The notes: generated from the sequence alone by a model not told the origin. A DNA stretch of 61,186 nt from Sphingobium sp. (GCA_022652485.1 JALCRK010000019.1:1-61186); one strand, 5' to 3'; positions 17,249 to 25,871 are shown, numbered from the stretch's first letter. Numbers and translations are program-made.

Positions 17249-18280
17249 ATGTCCCGCTACTCTCCTGCCATGATACCGGCGATTTTCGGGATAGCGGGCG
17301 AAGCCCTCGGCGCGGACGAGCGCGCGTTTTTCAAGGATGCGGAGCCTGCGGGCTACATATTGTTCAAGCGGAATTGCGCCTCGCGCGATCAGCTCCGCGC
17401 GCTCACCGACGACCTGCGGGCGCTGCACGGGCGGGATGATCTGGCGATCATGATCGATCAGGAAGGCGGGCGCGTCGCGCGGATGCTTCCCCCCGAATGG
17501 CCCGCTTTCCCGGCGATGCAGGCGTTCGACCGGCTCTATGACGTCGCGCCGTCCTCGGCGATCATGGCGGCGCGGTGGAACGCGCGAGCGATTGCGGCGA
17601 CGTTGCGCGAAGCCGGCATCACCGTCGATGCGTTGCCCCTGCTTGACGTGCGGCAGGAGGGGGCAAGCGACATCATGGGCGACCGCACTCTGGGCGCGGA
17701 GCCGATGCGCGTCGCGGCGCTGGGCCGGGCTGTGCTTGAGGGGCTGGGGCAAGGCGGCGTCATTGGCATCGTCAAGCATATTCCGGGGCATGGTCGCGCG
17801 CTGGTCGACAGCCATCATGACCTGCCGACCGTGACGGCGGACGACGCCGCGCTGGAGGCCGACCTTGAGCCCTTCATCCGCCTCTCCAGCGCGCCGATGG
17901 CGATGACCGCGCATATCGTCTATACCGCGTGGGACGCGGAACGCCCGGCGAGCCTTTCGCCCATCGTGATCGAAAACATCATCCGTCGACGCATCGGCTT
18001 CGATGGGCTGCTGATGTCGGACGATCTCGACATGAAGGCATTGAACGGCGATATTCCATCGCTCGCCGCGGGAGTCGTGGCTGCCGGGTGCGACATCGCG
18101 CTCAACTGCTGGGCACGGATGGAGGATATGGTGGGGATTGCGAACGCGCTGCCGAATATATCCGACGCGTCCCGTGCCCGGCTCGACCGGGCGATGGCGG
18201 GTGCAGGCGCGTCGGGCGACGAGCCGCCGCTGGAAGAGCTGATCGCCGAGCGCGATGCCCTGCTCGCGGTGGTGGCCTGA
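17249..18280 (+). CDS. nagZ: Beta-N-acetylhexosaminidase NagZ (peptidoglycan recycling)
   Basis: A GH3 family enzyme that removes GlcNAc from anhydro-muropeptides in the cytoplasm. The diagnostic KHIPGHGRALVDSHHDLP starts at K176, and the nucleophile aspartate is in LLMSDDLDM (D258 or D259). The length is 343 aa. Neither possible start has a good ribosome-binding site; an ATG seven codons later (MIPAIFGIAG) resembles the usual NagZ N-terminus and may be the true start. The stop overlaps the scpA ATG. Confidence 0.93.
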   Translation: MSRYSPAMIPAIFGIAGEALGADERAFFKDAEPAGYILFKRNCASRDQLRALTDDLRALHGRDDLAIMIDQEGGRVARMLPPEWPAFPAMQAFDRLYDVAPSSAIMAARWNARAIAATLREAGITVDALPLLDVRQEGASDIMGDRTLGAEPMRVAALGRAVLEGLGQGGVIGIVKHIPGHGRALVDSHHDLPTVTADDAALEADLEPFIRLSSAPMAMTAHIVYTAWDAERPASLSPIVIENIIRRRIGFDGLLMSDDLDMKALNGDIPSLAAGVVAAGCDIALNCWARMEDMVGIANALPNISDASRARLDRAMAGAGASGDEPPLEELIAERDALLAVVA

Positions 18281-19086
18281 TGGCGGAGCGCGAGGAAGCC
18301 TTCGACCTGTTCGAGGCTCCGCGCGCCGCTGGTGAGGTGTTGACCCTGAGCTTCGAGAGCTGGGAAGGGCCGCTCGATCTGCTGCTCAACCTCGCACGGT
18401 CGCAGAAGGTGGACCTGAAGCAGATATCGATCCTTGCGCTGGTCGAGCAATATCTGAGGTTTATCGCGGAAGCCAAGGCGCTGAAGCTGGAGCTGGCGGC
18501 GGATTATCTGGTGATGGCGGCGTGGCTCGCCTATTTGAAGTCCGCGCTGCTGCTGCCCAGGGCGATGCAGGAGGAGCCGTCGCCCGAAGAGCTGGCACTG
18601 CGGCTGCACCTCCGGCTCCAGCGTCTTTCCGCGATGCGCGATGCGGGCGCGCGGCTGATGGCGCGGGACAGGCTGGGGCGCGATGTGTTCGTGCGCGGCG
18701 CGCCGGAGGGGTTGCGGGTCGACAAGCGCGCGCTGTGGCAGGCAAGCCTTTATGATCTGGTCGCGGCCTATGGGCAGGTGAAGGCTCGGACGCAGCCTGC
18801 GAGCCATGTCGTCTCGCGCCGCCCGGTGATGACGCTCGACGCGGCGCTGGAGCGGGTCGGGAGGCTGGTGGGTGCGCGGCTTGATTGGGCGCGGCTGGAG
18901 AGTTTCCTGCCCGAGGGGCTCTCCGGGGCGTTCGGTCGGTCTGCGCTGGCGTCCAGCTTCGTCGCAATGCTGGAACTGGCGCGGCAGGGGCGGGTGGACA
19001 TTAAGCAGGAGGGCATCTTCGCGCCGATCTTCCTGCGCACGGCGATGGAAGCGGCAACGGTTGAGCGGGACGGGGTGGAGGCATGA
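18280..19086 (+). CDS. scpA: Segregation and condensation protein A
   Basis: The kleisin subunit of the SMC-ScpAB condensin, which compacts and segregates the chromosome. The 268-aa protein shows the family N-terminus SFEGPLDLLLNL-like (here FESWEGPLDLLLNLARSQKV) and then ILALVEQYLRF. Its C-terminus is a small winged helix (ASSFVAMLELARQGRVDIKQ) that would contact SMC. The ATG overlaps the nagZ stop by one base and the gene overlaps scpB by four. No smc gene is in the window. Confidence 0.95.
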   Translation: MAEREEAFDLFEAPRAAGEVLTLSFESWEGPLDLLLNLARSQKVDLKQISILALVEQYLRFIAEAKALKLELAADYLVMAAWLAYLKSALLLPRAMQEEPSPEELALRLHLRLQRLSAMRDAGARLMARDRLGRDVFVRGAPEGLRVDKRALWQASLYDLVAAYGQVKARTQPASHVVSRRPVMTLDAALERVGRLVGARLDWARLESFLPEGLSGAFGRSALASSFVAMLELARQGRVDIKQEGIFAPIFLRTAMEAATVERDGVEA

Positions 19087-19706
19087 ACGGCGACTCGGAA
19101 CCGGATGATCTCGCCCGCGCGCTCGAAGCCGCACTGTTCGCGGCGACGGAGCCGATGAGCGTGCAGCAGCTGCGGCAGTATGTGGGCGACCGGGCCGACA
19201 TCACAAGCGCGCTGGAGCGGCTGGCGGGAGATTATGCCGGGCGCGGCATCAACCTCGTCGAGCGTGGCGGGCGCTGGCATTTCCAGACCGCGGCGGACAT
19301 GGCCCACATGCTGCGGCGTGAGAAGGAGGAGCCGCGCAGGCTCTCGCGCGCGGGAATGGAGACACTGGCGATCATTGCCTATCATGAACCCGTAAGCCGG
19401 GCGGAAATCGAGGCGATTCGCGGCGTGCAGGTGGCGAAGGGTACGATCGACGTGCTGATGGAAGCGGGGTGGGTGCGGCCTGCCGGGCGGCGCGAGGTGC
19501 CGGGTCGGCCGTTGATCTACGCGACGACGCCCGAATTTCTGACGCATTTTGGGCTGGAAAGTCGCCGCGATCTGCCCGGGCTGGAGGATCTGCGCGCCGC
19601 TGGTCTGCTCGATCCGGTCGACCTCGCGATGGAGGGGGCGATGGAAGGACTGTTCGAGCGCGAGGACGATGATTCCGCGCTGGAAAACATGGGCGAGGAA
19701 GCCTAG
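19083..19706 (+). CDS. scpB: Segregation and condensation protein B
   Basis: A 207-aa accessory dimer of the condensin complex. Two winged-helix domains are recognisable: the N-terminal one with ALEAALFAATEPMS and the second with METLAIIAYHEPVSRAEIE followed by GRPLIYATTPEFLTHFGL. The acidic tail (EREDDDSALENMGEEA) is unstructured. It starts in an ATGA overlap with scpA and ends 27 bases before tatA. Confidence 0.96.
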   Translation: MNGDSEPDDLARALEAALFAATEPMSVQQLRQYVGDRADITSALERLAGDYAGRGINLVERGGRWHFQTAADMAHMLRREKEEPRRLSRAGMETLAIIAYHEPVSRAEIEAIRGVQVAKGTIDVLMEAGWVRPAGRREVPGRPLIYATTPEFLTHFGLESRRDLPGLEDLRAAGLLDPVDLAMEGAMEGLFEREDDDSALENMGEEA

Positions 19707-19733
19707 AGTAGCGGCGTCGCAAGGAGATTTTCG

Positions 19734-19973
19734 ATGGGTTCGTTCTCACTCTTTCACTGGGTGATCGTATTGGTGGTTGTGGTGCTGCTGTTCGGCGGTG
19801 GCAGGATTTCTGGCGTGATGGGTGATGTCGCCAAGGGCATCAAGGCGTTCAAGAAGGGTATGGCCGACGACGACGAGATCGCCTCCGCGCCGCGCCCCGC
19901 AACCCGGATCGAGGGGCAGGCCGCGCCCGATGCGGCTCCGGCTCCCGCCAAGGAAGAGCAGAAGCAGGGCTGA
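19734..19973 (+). CDS. tatA: Twin-arginine translocase subunit TatA
   Basis: A 79-aa pore-forming subunit of the Tat export system. An N-terminal membrane helix ([16 protein letters not shown]) is followed by an amphipathic helix ([14 protein letters not shown]), and a polar Ala/Pro-rich tail completes the pattern. The usual FG pair after the helix is present, in [15 protein letters not shown] stands eight bases before the ATG. It is first of tatABC and probably co-transcribed with scpAB. Confidence 0.95.
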   Translation: MGSFSLFHWVIVLVVVVLLFGGGRISGVMGDVAKGIKAFKKGMADDDEIASAPRPATRIEGQAAPDAAPAPAKEEQKQG

Positions 19974-20003
19974 GCACCAGCCGCTTGATGGGCGGATTGA
20001 CGC

Positions 20004-20363
20004 ATGTTTGACGTTGGCTCCAGCGAACTGCTGCTGATCATTATCGTCGCGGTCGTGGTGATCGGGCCGAAGGATTTGCCGCGCGCGCTCTACAAGATAG
20101 GGCAGGTTGTCGGCAAGGCGCGGGCGATGTCGCGCCATTTCCGCTCGGGCATCGATGCGATGGTCCGCGAGGCGGAGATGGAGGAGCTGGAAAAGAAGTG
20201 GGCGGCAGAAAACCGCCGCATCATGGAGCAGTATCCCCAAGCGGAACCGCTGCCCGAGCCGGAATATGACGCATCCACCGTGATCGGCGCCGACAAGGCG
20301 GCAACGCCCTTGGGGCAAGAGGCGCTCCCGGAGAGTGCTCCTCCAGCGGAAAAGCCGGCATGA
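20004..20363 (+). CDS. tatB: Twin-arginine translocase subunit TatB
   Basis: A 119-aa Tat receptor subunit that works with TatC to bind twin-arginine signal peptides. The N-terminus [29 protein letters not shown] is the TatB pattern: a glutamate in the membrane helix, then GPKDLP, then an amphipathic helix ([13 protein letters not shown]). The C-terminal third is acidic and proline-rich. It overlaps tatC by four bases. Confidence 0.95.
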   Translation: MFDVGSSELLLIIIVAVVVIGPKDLPRALYKIGQVVGKARAMSRHFRSGIDAMVREAEMEELEKKWAAENRRIMEQYPQAEPLPEPEYDASTVIGADKAATPLGQEALPESAPPAEKPA

Positions 20364-21136
20364 AGGATCTGGACGACTCCAAAGCGCCCCTGCTCGATCA
20401 TCTGATCGAGCTGCGTTCCCGGCTGTTGAAATGCGTGATCGCGCTGTTGGCCGGGTTCTTCCTGTGCTTCTATTTTTCCGACACCCTGTTTGCCATCCTC
20501 GTGCATCCGCTGAAGGAGGCGTTCGGCACGGCGGGAGGCAAGCTGGTCTATACCAAGCTGTACGAGGCGTTTTTCGTGCAGGTGAAGGTGGCGCTGTTCG
20601 GTTCTTTCTTCCTGTCGTTTCCCATCATCGCCAACCAGCTGTGGGCATTTGTCGCGCCCGGGCTGTATGCGAAGGAGAAGAAGGCGCTGCTCCCTTTCCT
20701 GCTGGCGACGCCGGTGCTGTTCATGGCAGGCGCATCGCTGGCCTATTTCGTGGTGATGCCGACGGCGTTCCACTTTTTCCTGCAATATCAGGGATCGAGC
20801 AGCGGCATTCAGGTCGAGGCTCTGCCCAGCGCCGATTCCTATCTCGGCCTCGTTATGCAGTTCATCCTTGCGTTCGGGATCTGCTTTCTGTTGCCGGTGC
20901 TCTTGATGCTGCTCAATCATGCCGGGCTGGTGACGCGAACGCAGCTCGTCGGCCTGCGGCGCTATATGATTGTGGTGGCGTTTATCGTGGCTGCGGTGCT
21001 CACGCCGCCTGATGTTGTGTCCCAGCTGCTGCTCGCCGTGCCGCTGGTGCTGCTGTATGAAATAGCGCTGATCGCCATGTGGTTCACGGAACGCAGGCGA
21101 TCAGCGGAACAGACGGAGCTGGCGAACCAGCCCTAG
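20360..21136 (+). CDS. tatC: Twin-arginine translocase subunit TatC
   Basis: A 258-aa polytopic core of the Tat translocon with six predicted membrane helices. The N-terminal [14 protein letters not shown] carries the conserved glutamate used for signal-peptide binding. [17 protein letters not shown] and the later [22 protein letters not shown] are TatC signatures. It starts in an ATGA overlap with tatB and ends three bases before the convergent entericidin gene. Confidence 0.97.
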   Translation: MKDLDDSKAPLLDHLIELRSRLLKCVIALLAGFFLCFYFSDTLFAILVHPLKEAFGTAGGKLVYTKLYEAFFVQVKVALFGSFFLSFPIIANQLWAFVAPGLYAKEKKALLPFLLATPVLFMAGASLAYFVVMPTAFHFFLQYQGSSSGIQVEALPSADSYLGLVMQFILAFGICFLLPVLLMLLNHAGLVTRTQLVGLRRYMIVVAFIVAAVLTPPDVVSQLLLAVPLVLLYEIALIAMWFTERRRSAEQTELANQP

Positions 21137-21139
21137 CGG

Positions 21140-21268
21140 TTATTTCGCCGCATTTTCCAGAGTTGTGCCCGCGCTTTTCACATCCTTGCCAGCGCCTTCC
21201 ATAGTGTTGCAGGCGGCAAGGGCGAGGGCGAAGCCGACGGTGATGGCTGTGATGATCGTGCGTGTCAT
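21140..21268 (-). CDS. Entericidin A/B family small lipoprotein
   Basis: A 42-aa ORF. The translation begins MTRTIITAITVGFALALAAC and continues NTMEGAGKDVKSAGTTLENA before ending AK. This is the entericidin pattern: a lipoprotein signal with lipobox LAAC (Cys20), then CNTxEGAGKD and an Ala-rich helical end. GAGGAG lies directly upstream of the ATG. Entericidins are small membrane lipoproteins; in E. coli they form a toxin/antidote pair linked to stationary phase. Here only one is present. A GGAAC-N16-GGTT promoter candidate lies about 48 bases upstream. It is convergent with tatC. Confidence 0.88.
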   Translation of the reverse strand: MTRTIITAITVGFALALAACNTMEGAGKDVKSAGTTLENAAK

Positions 21269-21315
21269 GATGGTCTCCTCAAGATCCGGGGCAGCCATTT
21301 AGGCTCCTGCCCATT

Positions 21316-21340
21316 AACCCCTGCCGGCGAGGATCGTTCC
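21316..21340 (-). promoter_or_regulatory. Candidate EcfG (general stress) promoter of the entericidin gene
   Basis: Read on the minus strand, GGAAC (21340-21336) is followed after 16 bases by GGTT (21319-21316). The alphaproteobacterial EcfG sigma factor recognises GGAAC-N16/17-CGTT, so only one base differs. The distance to the start codon (about 48 bases) is suitable. Confidence 0.6.
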
Positions 21341-21386
21341 CCCGATCGCGACGCGGGGACAAGGGGGAGGCGTGGGAGAAAAAGTG

Positions 21387-21426
21387 GAGCCCGGAACGCG
21401 GGTTTGGGGGAAGGCGTTCCGGGCTC
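21387..21426. repeat. Perfect 13-bp inverted repeat with EcfG-like promoter halves on both strands
   Basis: GAGCCCGGAACGC (21387-21399) and GCGTTCCGGGCTC (21414-21426) are exact reverse complements around a G-rich 14-base loop. Because of the symmetry, GGAAC-N17-CGTT can be read on both strands. There is no T-run, so it is not an obvious intrinsic terminator. It lies between divergent genes. Confidence 0.7.
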
Positions 21427-21620
21427 TGGGGTTCGGATAGCGTAGCGGGGGGCAAAGGGTCGCCATCCGCAAGTAAGAACGAGCCGTGCTAGCTATGGTT
21501 CCCGGCGAACTTGAATTTTTTGCGATATTTTTTCGTCTGCATCATGCGGCTGATCCCCGCTTTCACCGGGGCAACATTCCCTTGCTTGGCAGGCCTCTCG
21601 CGCTGCGCTATGCCCCGGGC

Positions 21621-22622
21621 ATGGCAGCTGTATCTGACACCCTTTCGCTTATCGGCAACACGCCCCTCGTCCGCCTCAAGGGGCCGTCTGACGAGAGCGG
21701 CTGCGAGATCTATGGCAAATGCGAGTTCGCCAACCCCGGCGCCAGCGTGAAGGACCGCGCCGCGCTGTTCATCGTGCGCGATGCTGAGGAACGCGGCTTG
21801 CTGAAGCCCGGCGGCATCATCGTCGAGGGGACGGCGGGCAATACCGGGATCGGCTTGGCGCTTGTCGCGAACGCGCGCGGCTACCGGACGATCATCGTCA
21901 TGCCGGAGACGCAGAGCAAGGAAAAGATGGATACGCTGCGCGCGCTGGGCGCGGAGCTGGTGCTGGTGCCCGCCGCGCCTTATTCCAACCCAGGCCATTT
22001 CGTGCACACCTCGCGCCGGATCGCGGAGGAAACGCCGGGCGCCATCTGGGCGAACCAGTTCGACAATATCGCCAACCGCAAGGCGCATATCGTCGGCACG
22101 GCGGAGGAAATCTGGAGCCAGATGGATGGCCGGATCGACGGATTTACCTGCGCGGCCGGAACAGGCGGAACGATTGCGGGCGTGGGGCTGGGCCTCAAGG
22201 CGAAGGACGAAGCGGTGACGATCGCGCTCGCCGATCCGTTCGGCGCGGCGCTGTATAATTATTACGCGCATGGCGAGCTGAAGGCGGAAGGCTCGTCCGT
22301 CGCGGAAGGCATCGGGCAGGGGCGCATCACCGGCAATCTCGACGGCGCGCCGATCGATACCCAGTTCCGCATTTCGGACGAGGAAGGGCTCGAATGGGTG
22401 CGTCGCCTGCTCAGCGAGGAAGGCCTGTGCCTCGGCCTTTCCAGCGGCATCAATGTGGCGGGCGCAGTGGCGCTGGCGAAGGAGCTGGGACCGGGCAAGC
22501 GGATCGTCACGATTTTGTGCGATACCGGCTTTCGGTATCTCTCCACGCTTTACAATGCCGAATGGCTCGCAGCGAAAGGCTTGACGGTCTTCCCCTGGCT
22601 GGGGCACAAGGAGCCCGCGTAG
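21621..22622 (+). CDS. cysK: Cysteine synthase A (O-acetylserine sulfhydrylase)
   Basis: A PLP enzyme making cysteine from O-acetylserine and sulfide. The Schiff-base lysine is K44 (NPGASVKDRAA). The asparagine loop reads EGTAGNTGIG (69-78) instead of the classical EPTSGNTG. The phosphate-binding loop is AGTGGTIAG and the C-terminal serine region is in LCLGLSSGINVAGA. The start MAAVSDTLSLIGNTPLVRLK is the family N-terminus; 45 codons of open frame upstream overlap repeat-like DNA and are excluded. The length is 333 aa. CysK versus a closely related paralogue cannot be fully separated by reading. Confidence 0.88.
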   Translation: MAAVSDTLSLIGNTPLVRLKGPSDESGCEIYGKCEFANPGASVKDRAALFIVRDAEERGLLKPGGIIVEGTAGNTGIGLALVANARGYRTIIVMPETQSKEKMDTLRALGAELVLVPAAPYSNPGHFVHTSRRIAEETPGAIWANQFDNIANRKAHIVGTAEEIWSQMDGRIDGFTCAAGTGGTIAGVGLGLKAKDEAVTIALADPFGAALYNYYAHGELKAEGSSVAEGIGQGRITGNLDGAPIDTQFRISDEEGLEWVRRLLSEEGLCLGLSSGINVAGAVALAKELGPGKRIVTILCDTGFRYLSTLYNAEWLAAKGLTVFPWLGHKEPA

Positions 22623-22639
22623 GCCCGATCGTCGGGCCT
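22621..22639 (+). terminator. Short perfect hairpin just after the cysteine synthase stop
   Basis: AGGCCCGA (22621-22628) pairs with TCGGGCCT (22632-22639) around three bases, starting at the stop codon. No T-run follows, so it may slow or partly end transcription rather than fully terminate it. Confidence 0.45.
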
Positions 22640-22655
22640 CGGCCAAGCGAGTGGA

Positions 22656-22988
22656 ATGAGCGAGCAACCGTCAAGCCGCAAGGAAGCGATGAAGCGCATT
22701 CAGACGGGCCTCACCGGGCTTTTCGGGATTGTGCTGCTGATTGGCCTCGCCAATATCGTCGTCGATAATATCCGCCATGACGAGGGCGCCGCGGTCGCAG
22801 CGAATGCCGCAACGGCGGAGACGGCGGCGGCCAATGGCGCCCCGAGCGAGCCGCTCGCCGAGCTGGGCGTCACACCCTCCGCTGACGATAGCGATACCCA
22901 GTCGGTCGTCGCCGATCTCCAGCCTGACCCCCATCTCAAGAAGCCGATGGACCGCGCGCCTGCCGACGGTGGCGGCAAGACGCACTGA
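22656..22988 (+). CDS. Small single-pass membrane protein, unknown function
   Basis: A 110-aa protein: a basic N-terminus (SSRKEAMKRIQTG), one membrane helix at about 17-36 (LTGLFGIVLLIGLANIVV), then an Ala-rich, acidic periplasmic tail ending PADGGGKTH. No named domain is recognised. It lies 33 bases after cysteine synthase and eight before the next membrane protein gene, suggesting co-transcription with the latter. Confidence 0.72.
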   Translation: MSEQPSSRKEAMKRIQTGLTGLFGIVLLIGLANIVVDNIRHDEGAAVAANAATAETAAANGAPSEPLAELGVTPSADDSDTQSVVADLQPDPHLKKPMDRAPADGGGKTH

Positions 22989-22996
22989 CGGCGCGC

Positions 22997-24214
22997 ATGA
23001 AACGGCGCTGGAGTGCCGCCTTGATCGCGGTCGCCGTATTCCTTTTGATCGTGACGGTGTTGTTTGTCGGGCTGTTGCCGCTCGCCATGCCACTTGGGCT
23101 GGCGGCTGGCGGCGTGCTGCAGACGGGGCAGACGGCGCCCGCCCGCTGGTGGCTGGCGATGCTGGTGGCGGTTGTTCTGTTCCTGTTGCTGAGCTGGCGG
23201 ATGCGGCGTCAGGCGCGGCTATGGTGGCTGGCGATCCTGATGGCGGGTGCGCTCTCTACGGTGGCGCTGTTCTGCTGGCGCGCGACGCGGGATCTGCCTG
23301 ACATGCCACACTCCGGCGCAGCCGCTTCGGCCGCGGCGCCCCGTGTCGGGCTGGTGACGGGTCTGCCGTTGTTCTGGTATCCAGACCGGCGGCTGGACGA
23401 ATATGTGGCGACGGGCGATGGGCGGTCGCCGCTGGTTGACCATCTCCATGCGCGGGCGGTCGACCATATCGACGCCGCGACGTTGCGCGGGCTGGATGCA
23501 CTCGTGCTCGCCCAGCCGCGCTTGCTCCAGCCCACGGAGCTGGTGGCGCTCGACGGCTGGATCAGGCAGGGTGGCCGGGCGGTGATCTTCGCCGATCCGC
23601 TGCTGATGTGGCCGAGCGCCTTGCCGCTGGGCGATCCGCGCCGCGCGCCGCTCACCAGCCTGCTCGATCCGTTGCTGCTCCACTGGGGCTTGCGGCTGGA
23701 ACCTGTCGCGCGAGGGGGAGATGGAATCGACCGGCGTGTTCTGGCGGGAGGCTATGTGCTGATAATGGCGGGGGCGTCGCGTTTCGCGCCGCAGGGCAGG
23801 ACGCCGTGCACCTTTGCCGAGCGCGGGCTGATGGCACTGTGTCCCATCGGCAAGGGCAAAGTGAGGCTGGTCGCGGACGCCGACCTGCTGGACGACCGCC
23901 TGTGGCTGGCGGACCCGCGCTGGGCCGATCGTCCGGAGGCCTATGCCGCGGATATCGTGCCGCTGCTGGAGAGCTGGGTGATCGATCCTCTGGCCGTGCC
24001 GGGCACACCGCCGGTGCGGCGTGTGCCGAACGATGCGGCGCTGATATCGGCTTTTCGCTGGGGACTCGTTGCCGCGCTCTTCTGGGCCGGGCTGGGAGGA
24101 CTCGGGTATGGCCGGTTTTTTGCGGCCAAACCCCCGGACAAAGGCAGCTCTGCGGAGGTCAGGCAGGAAGGAGAAGGGGCCGACTTCCAGAGGAAAGGCA
24201 CAAAAATAAGCTAA
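22997..24214 (+). CDS. Multi-pass membrane protein with a GldG/DUF4350-like extracytoplasmic domain
   Basis: A 405-aa protein with three N-terminal membrane helices (about 7-35, 51-68 and 73-93), a soluble domain (about 110-340) and one C-terminal helix (about 352-374). The soluble part has a Rossmann-like series: LVTGLPLFW, LDALVLAQPRLLQPTELVALD, WIRQGGRAVIFADPLLMWP, and later LVADADLLDD. This resembles the gliding-type ABC accessory (GldG/DUF4350) domains. That likeness is tentative, and no ABC transporter is adjacent. The gene stops 177 bases before mraZ; the spacer carries the putative MraZ operator. Confidence 0.72.
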   Translation: MKRRWSAALIAVAVFLLIVTVLFVGLLPLAMPLGLAAGGVLQTGQTAPARWWLAMLVAVVLFLLLSWRMRRQARLWWLAILMAGALSTVALFCWRATRDLPDMPHSGAAASAAAPRVGLVTGLPLFWYPDRRLDEYVATGDGRSPLVDHLHARAVDHIDAATLRGLDALVLAQPRLLQPTELVALDGWIRQGGRAVIFADPLLMWPSALPLGDPRRAPLTSLLDPLLLHWGLRLEPVARGGDGIDRRVLAGGYVLIMAGASRFAPQGRTPCTFAERGLMALCPIGKGKVRLVADADLLDDRLWLADPRWADRPEAYAADIVPLLESWVIDPLAVPGTPPVRRVPNDAALISAFRWGLVAALFWAGLGGLGYGRFFAAKPPDKGSSAEVRQEGEGADFQRKGTKIS

Positions 24215-24226
24215 AAAGAGTCTTTT

Positions 24227-24260
24227 CCCACGTTTTCCCAAAATTTCCCCTTTTCTCCCA
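24227..24260 (-). promoter_or_regulatory. Probable MraZ operator: four TGGG-type boxes spaced 10 bp
   Basis: On the plus strand CCCA occurs at 24227-24230, 24237-24240 and 24257-24260, with CCCC at 24247-24250, exactly 10 bp apart; on the minus strand this reads TGGG/GGGG repeats. E. coli MraZ is known to bind tandem TGGG[A/G] boxes on a 10-bp period upstream of its own gene. The position upstream of mraZ fits autoregulation of the whole dcw cluster. Confidence 0.72.
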
Positions 24261-24399
24261 GATCGACCCTTGATACACCTTTGTGCAACGAGGGGCTGTT
24301 CAACCTGTGCGATTCCCGTGACGGACCGGCGTTCCCCAATGCGCTTTTCCGGGCGGCTTCGTGCGGCCTTGAGCGGCTCGCAATTGGGGGTTGGTCGGC

Positions 24400-24897
24400 T
24401 TGTCCGAAGGCATCATCTTTTCAGGGCACGGTATATGCGCCGCAGACGGCAAGGGCCGTTTCGCGCTGCCGCTGGAGATGCGCAAGGCCATCCGCCAGAG
24501 TAGCGGAGAGAGCAACAAGATCTGCCTCAGTCTCCACCCGGAGCATGACTGCGCGATCGGCTTCGGCCTTTCCCACAAGAGCTGGCTGGAACAGCAGGTG
24601 TTGGCGGACCAGCAGGCCGCGCGCGAACGCGGCGAGGCCTTTGACGACGAAGCCGCGCGCGAGAAATATTTCCCCGACCTCGAAGACCTCAACTTCGACG
24701 ATGGCGGCCGCTTCTTCATGCCGGAAGACATCAAGGGCATGATGGGCATTGGCGAGACCGCGCTGTTCGTCGGCACCGGGCGCCATATCCAGATCTGGGC
24801 GCCCGAGAAATATCTCGAATATAAGGGCCGGAGCCGCCGCGTCGTCTATGCGGTGGAACAATATCTTGCCGCGCCCGCCAAGGGAGCGGGCAAATGA
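24400..24897 (+). CDS. mraZ: MraZ transcriptional regulator of the dcw cluster
   Basis: A DNA-binding protein with two AbrB/MraZ half-domains that form a ring and repress the division/cell-wall cluster. The first half has [16 protein letters not shown]; the second has [18 protein letters not shown] and then [16 protein letters not shown]. The start is uncertain: TTG at 24400 is chosen because GGGGG lies nine bases upstream, giving 165 aa; TTG at 24391 would add three residues. It overlaps rsmH by four bases. Four phased TGGG boxes lie about 140 bp upstream. Confidence 0.92.
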   Translation: MSEGIIFSGHGICAADGKGRFALPLEMRKAIRQSSGESNKICLSLHPEHDCAIGFGLSHKSWLEQQVLADQQAARERGEAFDDEAAREKYFPDLEDLNFDDGGRFFMPEDIKGMMGIGETALFVGTGRHIQIWAPEKYLEYKGRSRRVVYAVEQYLAAPAKGAGK

Positions 24898-25871
24898 GCG
24901 CTGCCGCATCGCCATCGCCCGCCACCGCCGCGCCGCATATCCCCGTGCTGCTGGACGAGGTGCTCGACGCGCTGGCGATCCGCGCCGGAGAGACGCATGT
25001 CGACGGCACCTATGGTGCGGGCGGCTATTCCCGCGCGATGGCGGCGGCAGGCGCGCATGTGATCGCGATCGACCGCGATCCCGATGCGATTGCCGAAGGG
25101 CGCGAGCGGATCGCGCGCGAAGGCAGCGATATTTGTCTGGTCGAAGGGCCGTTCTCCGCGATGGATTCGCTGGTGGCGGGCGTGGGCGCGGCGCAGGTTG
25201 ATGGCGTCGTGCTGGATATCGGCGTCTCCTCGATGCAGCTCGATCGGGCAGAACGCGGCTTTTCCTTTCAGGCGGATGGCCCGCTCGACATGCGGATGAG
25301 CCAGGCCGGGACGACCGCCGCCGATTTCGTCAATACCGCACCCGAGGAGGAAATCGCCGACGTGCTCTATCGCTATGGCGAGGAGCCGCGTTCGCGCCGG
25401 GTGGCGAAGGCGATTGTCGCCGCGCGGCCGATCATGCGGACGGCCGAGCTGGCGAACGTGGTGCGCCGCGCGCTTGGCCACAAGCCGCATGACAAGAAAG
25501 ACCCCGCGACCCGCGCGTTCCAGGCGATCCGCATTCATCTGAATGGCGAGCTGGACGAGCTGGAGCGCGGGCTGGAGGCGGCGGAGCAGATCCTTGCGCC
25601 GGGCGGTCGGCTCGCGGTGGTGACGTTTCACAGCCTGGAGGACCGCATCGTCAAGCAGTTCCTGCGTCGCCGCTCGGGCAGCGAAGCCGCAGGGTCACGC
25701 CACCGCCCCATGACGCAGCCTGCGGAGCGTCCGGCATTCGCCAAGCCGGCCAAGGCCGTCCGTCCCTCGGACGCCGAAGTCGCCCGCAACCCCCGCGCCC
25801 GTTCTGCCACATTGCGCAGCGCCGTCCGCCTCGGCGACGCCAGCGCCCCTCATCAGGAGACAGAAGGATGA
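24894..25871 (+). CDS. rsmH: 16S rRNA (cytosine-1402 N4)-methyltransferase RsmH
   Basis: An SAM-dependent methyltransferase (formerly MraW) that modifies C1402 of 16S rRNA. Its N-terminal [11 protein letters not shown], the SAM loop [24 protein letters not shown] and [17 protein letters not shown] are all diagnostic. The 325-aa length is normal. The C-terminus is basic and ends in an Ala/Arg-rich tail. ATGA overlaps on both sides couple it to mraZ and ftsL. Confidence 0.96.
   Translation: MSAAASPSPATAAPHIPVLLDEVLDALAIRAGETHVDGTYGAGGYSRAMAAAGAHVIAIDRDPDAIAEGRERIAREGSDICLVEGPFSAMDSLVAGVGAAQVDGVVLDIGVSSMQLDRAERGFSFQADGPLDMRMSQAGTTAADFVNTAPEEEIADVLYRYGEEPRSRRVAKAIVAARPIMRTAELANVVRRALGHKPHDKKDPATRAFQAIRIHLNGELDELERGLEAAEQILAPGGRLAVVTFHSLEDRIVKQFLRRRSGSEAAGSRHRPMTQPAERPAFAKPAKAVRPSDAEVARNPRARSATLRSAVRLGDASAPHQETEG

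Larger units (their letters stand above)
21269..21620. other. 352-base gene-free region between the entericidin and cysteine synthase genes
   Basis: This divergent spacer contains a candidate EcfG promoter for the entericidin (21316-21340), a perfect 13-bp inverted repeat (21387-21426), AT-rich runs near 21514-21533 and a short CCCCG/CGGGG palindrome around 21557-21574 that looks like a REP fragment. I could not identify a convincing cysteine synthase promoter by eye and found no protein-coding candidate. Confidence 0.6.

Noticed and set aside
24261..24390. A sigma-70 promoter for mraZ downstream of the TGGG boxes
   Set aside because: TTGATA near 24270 has no acceptable -10 hexamer at 16-18 bases, so I do not call it.
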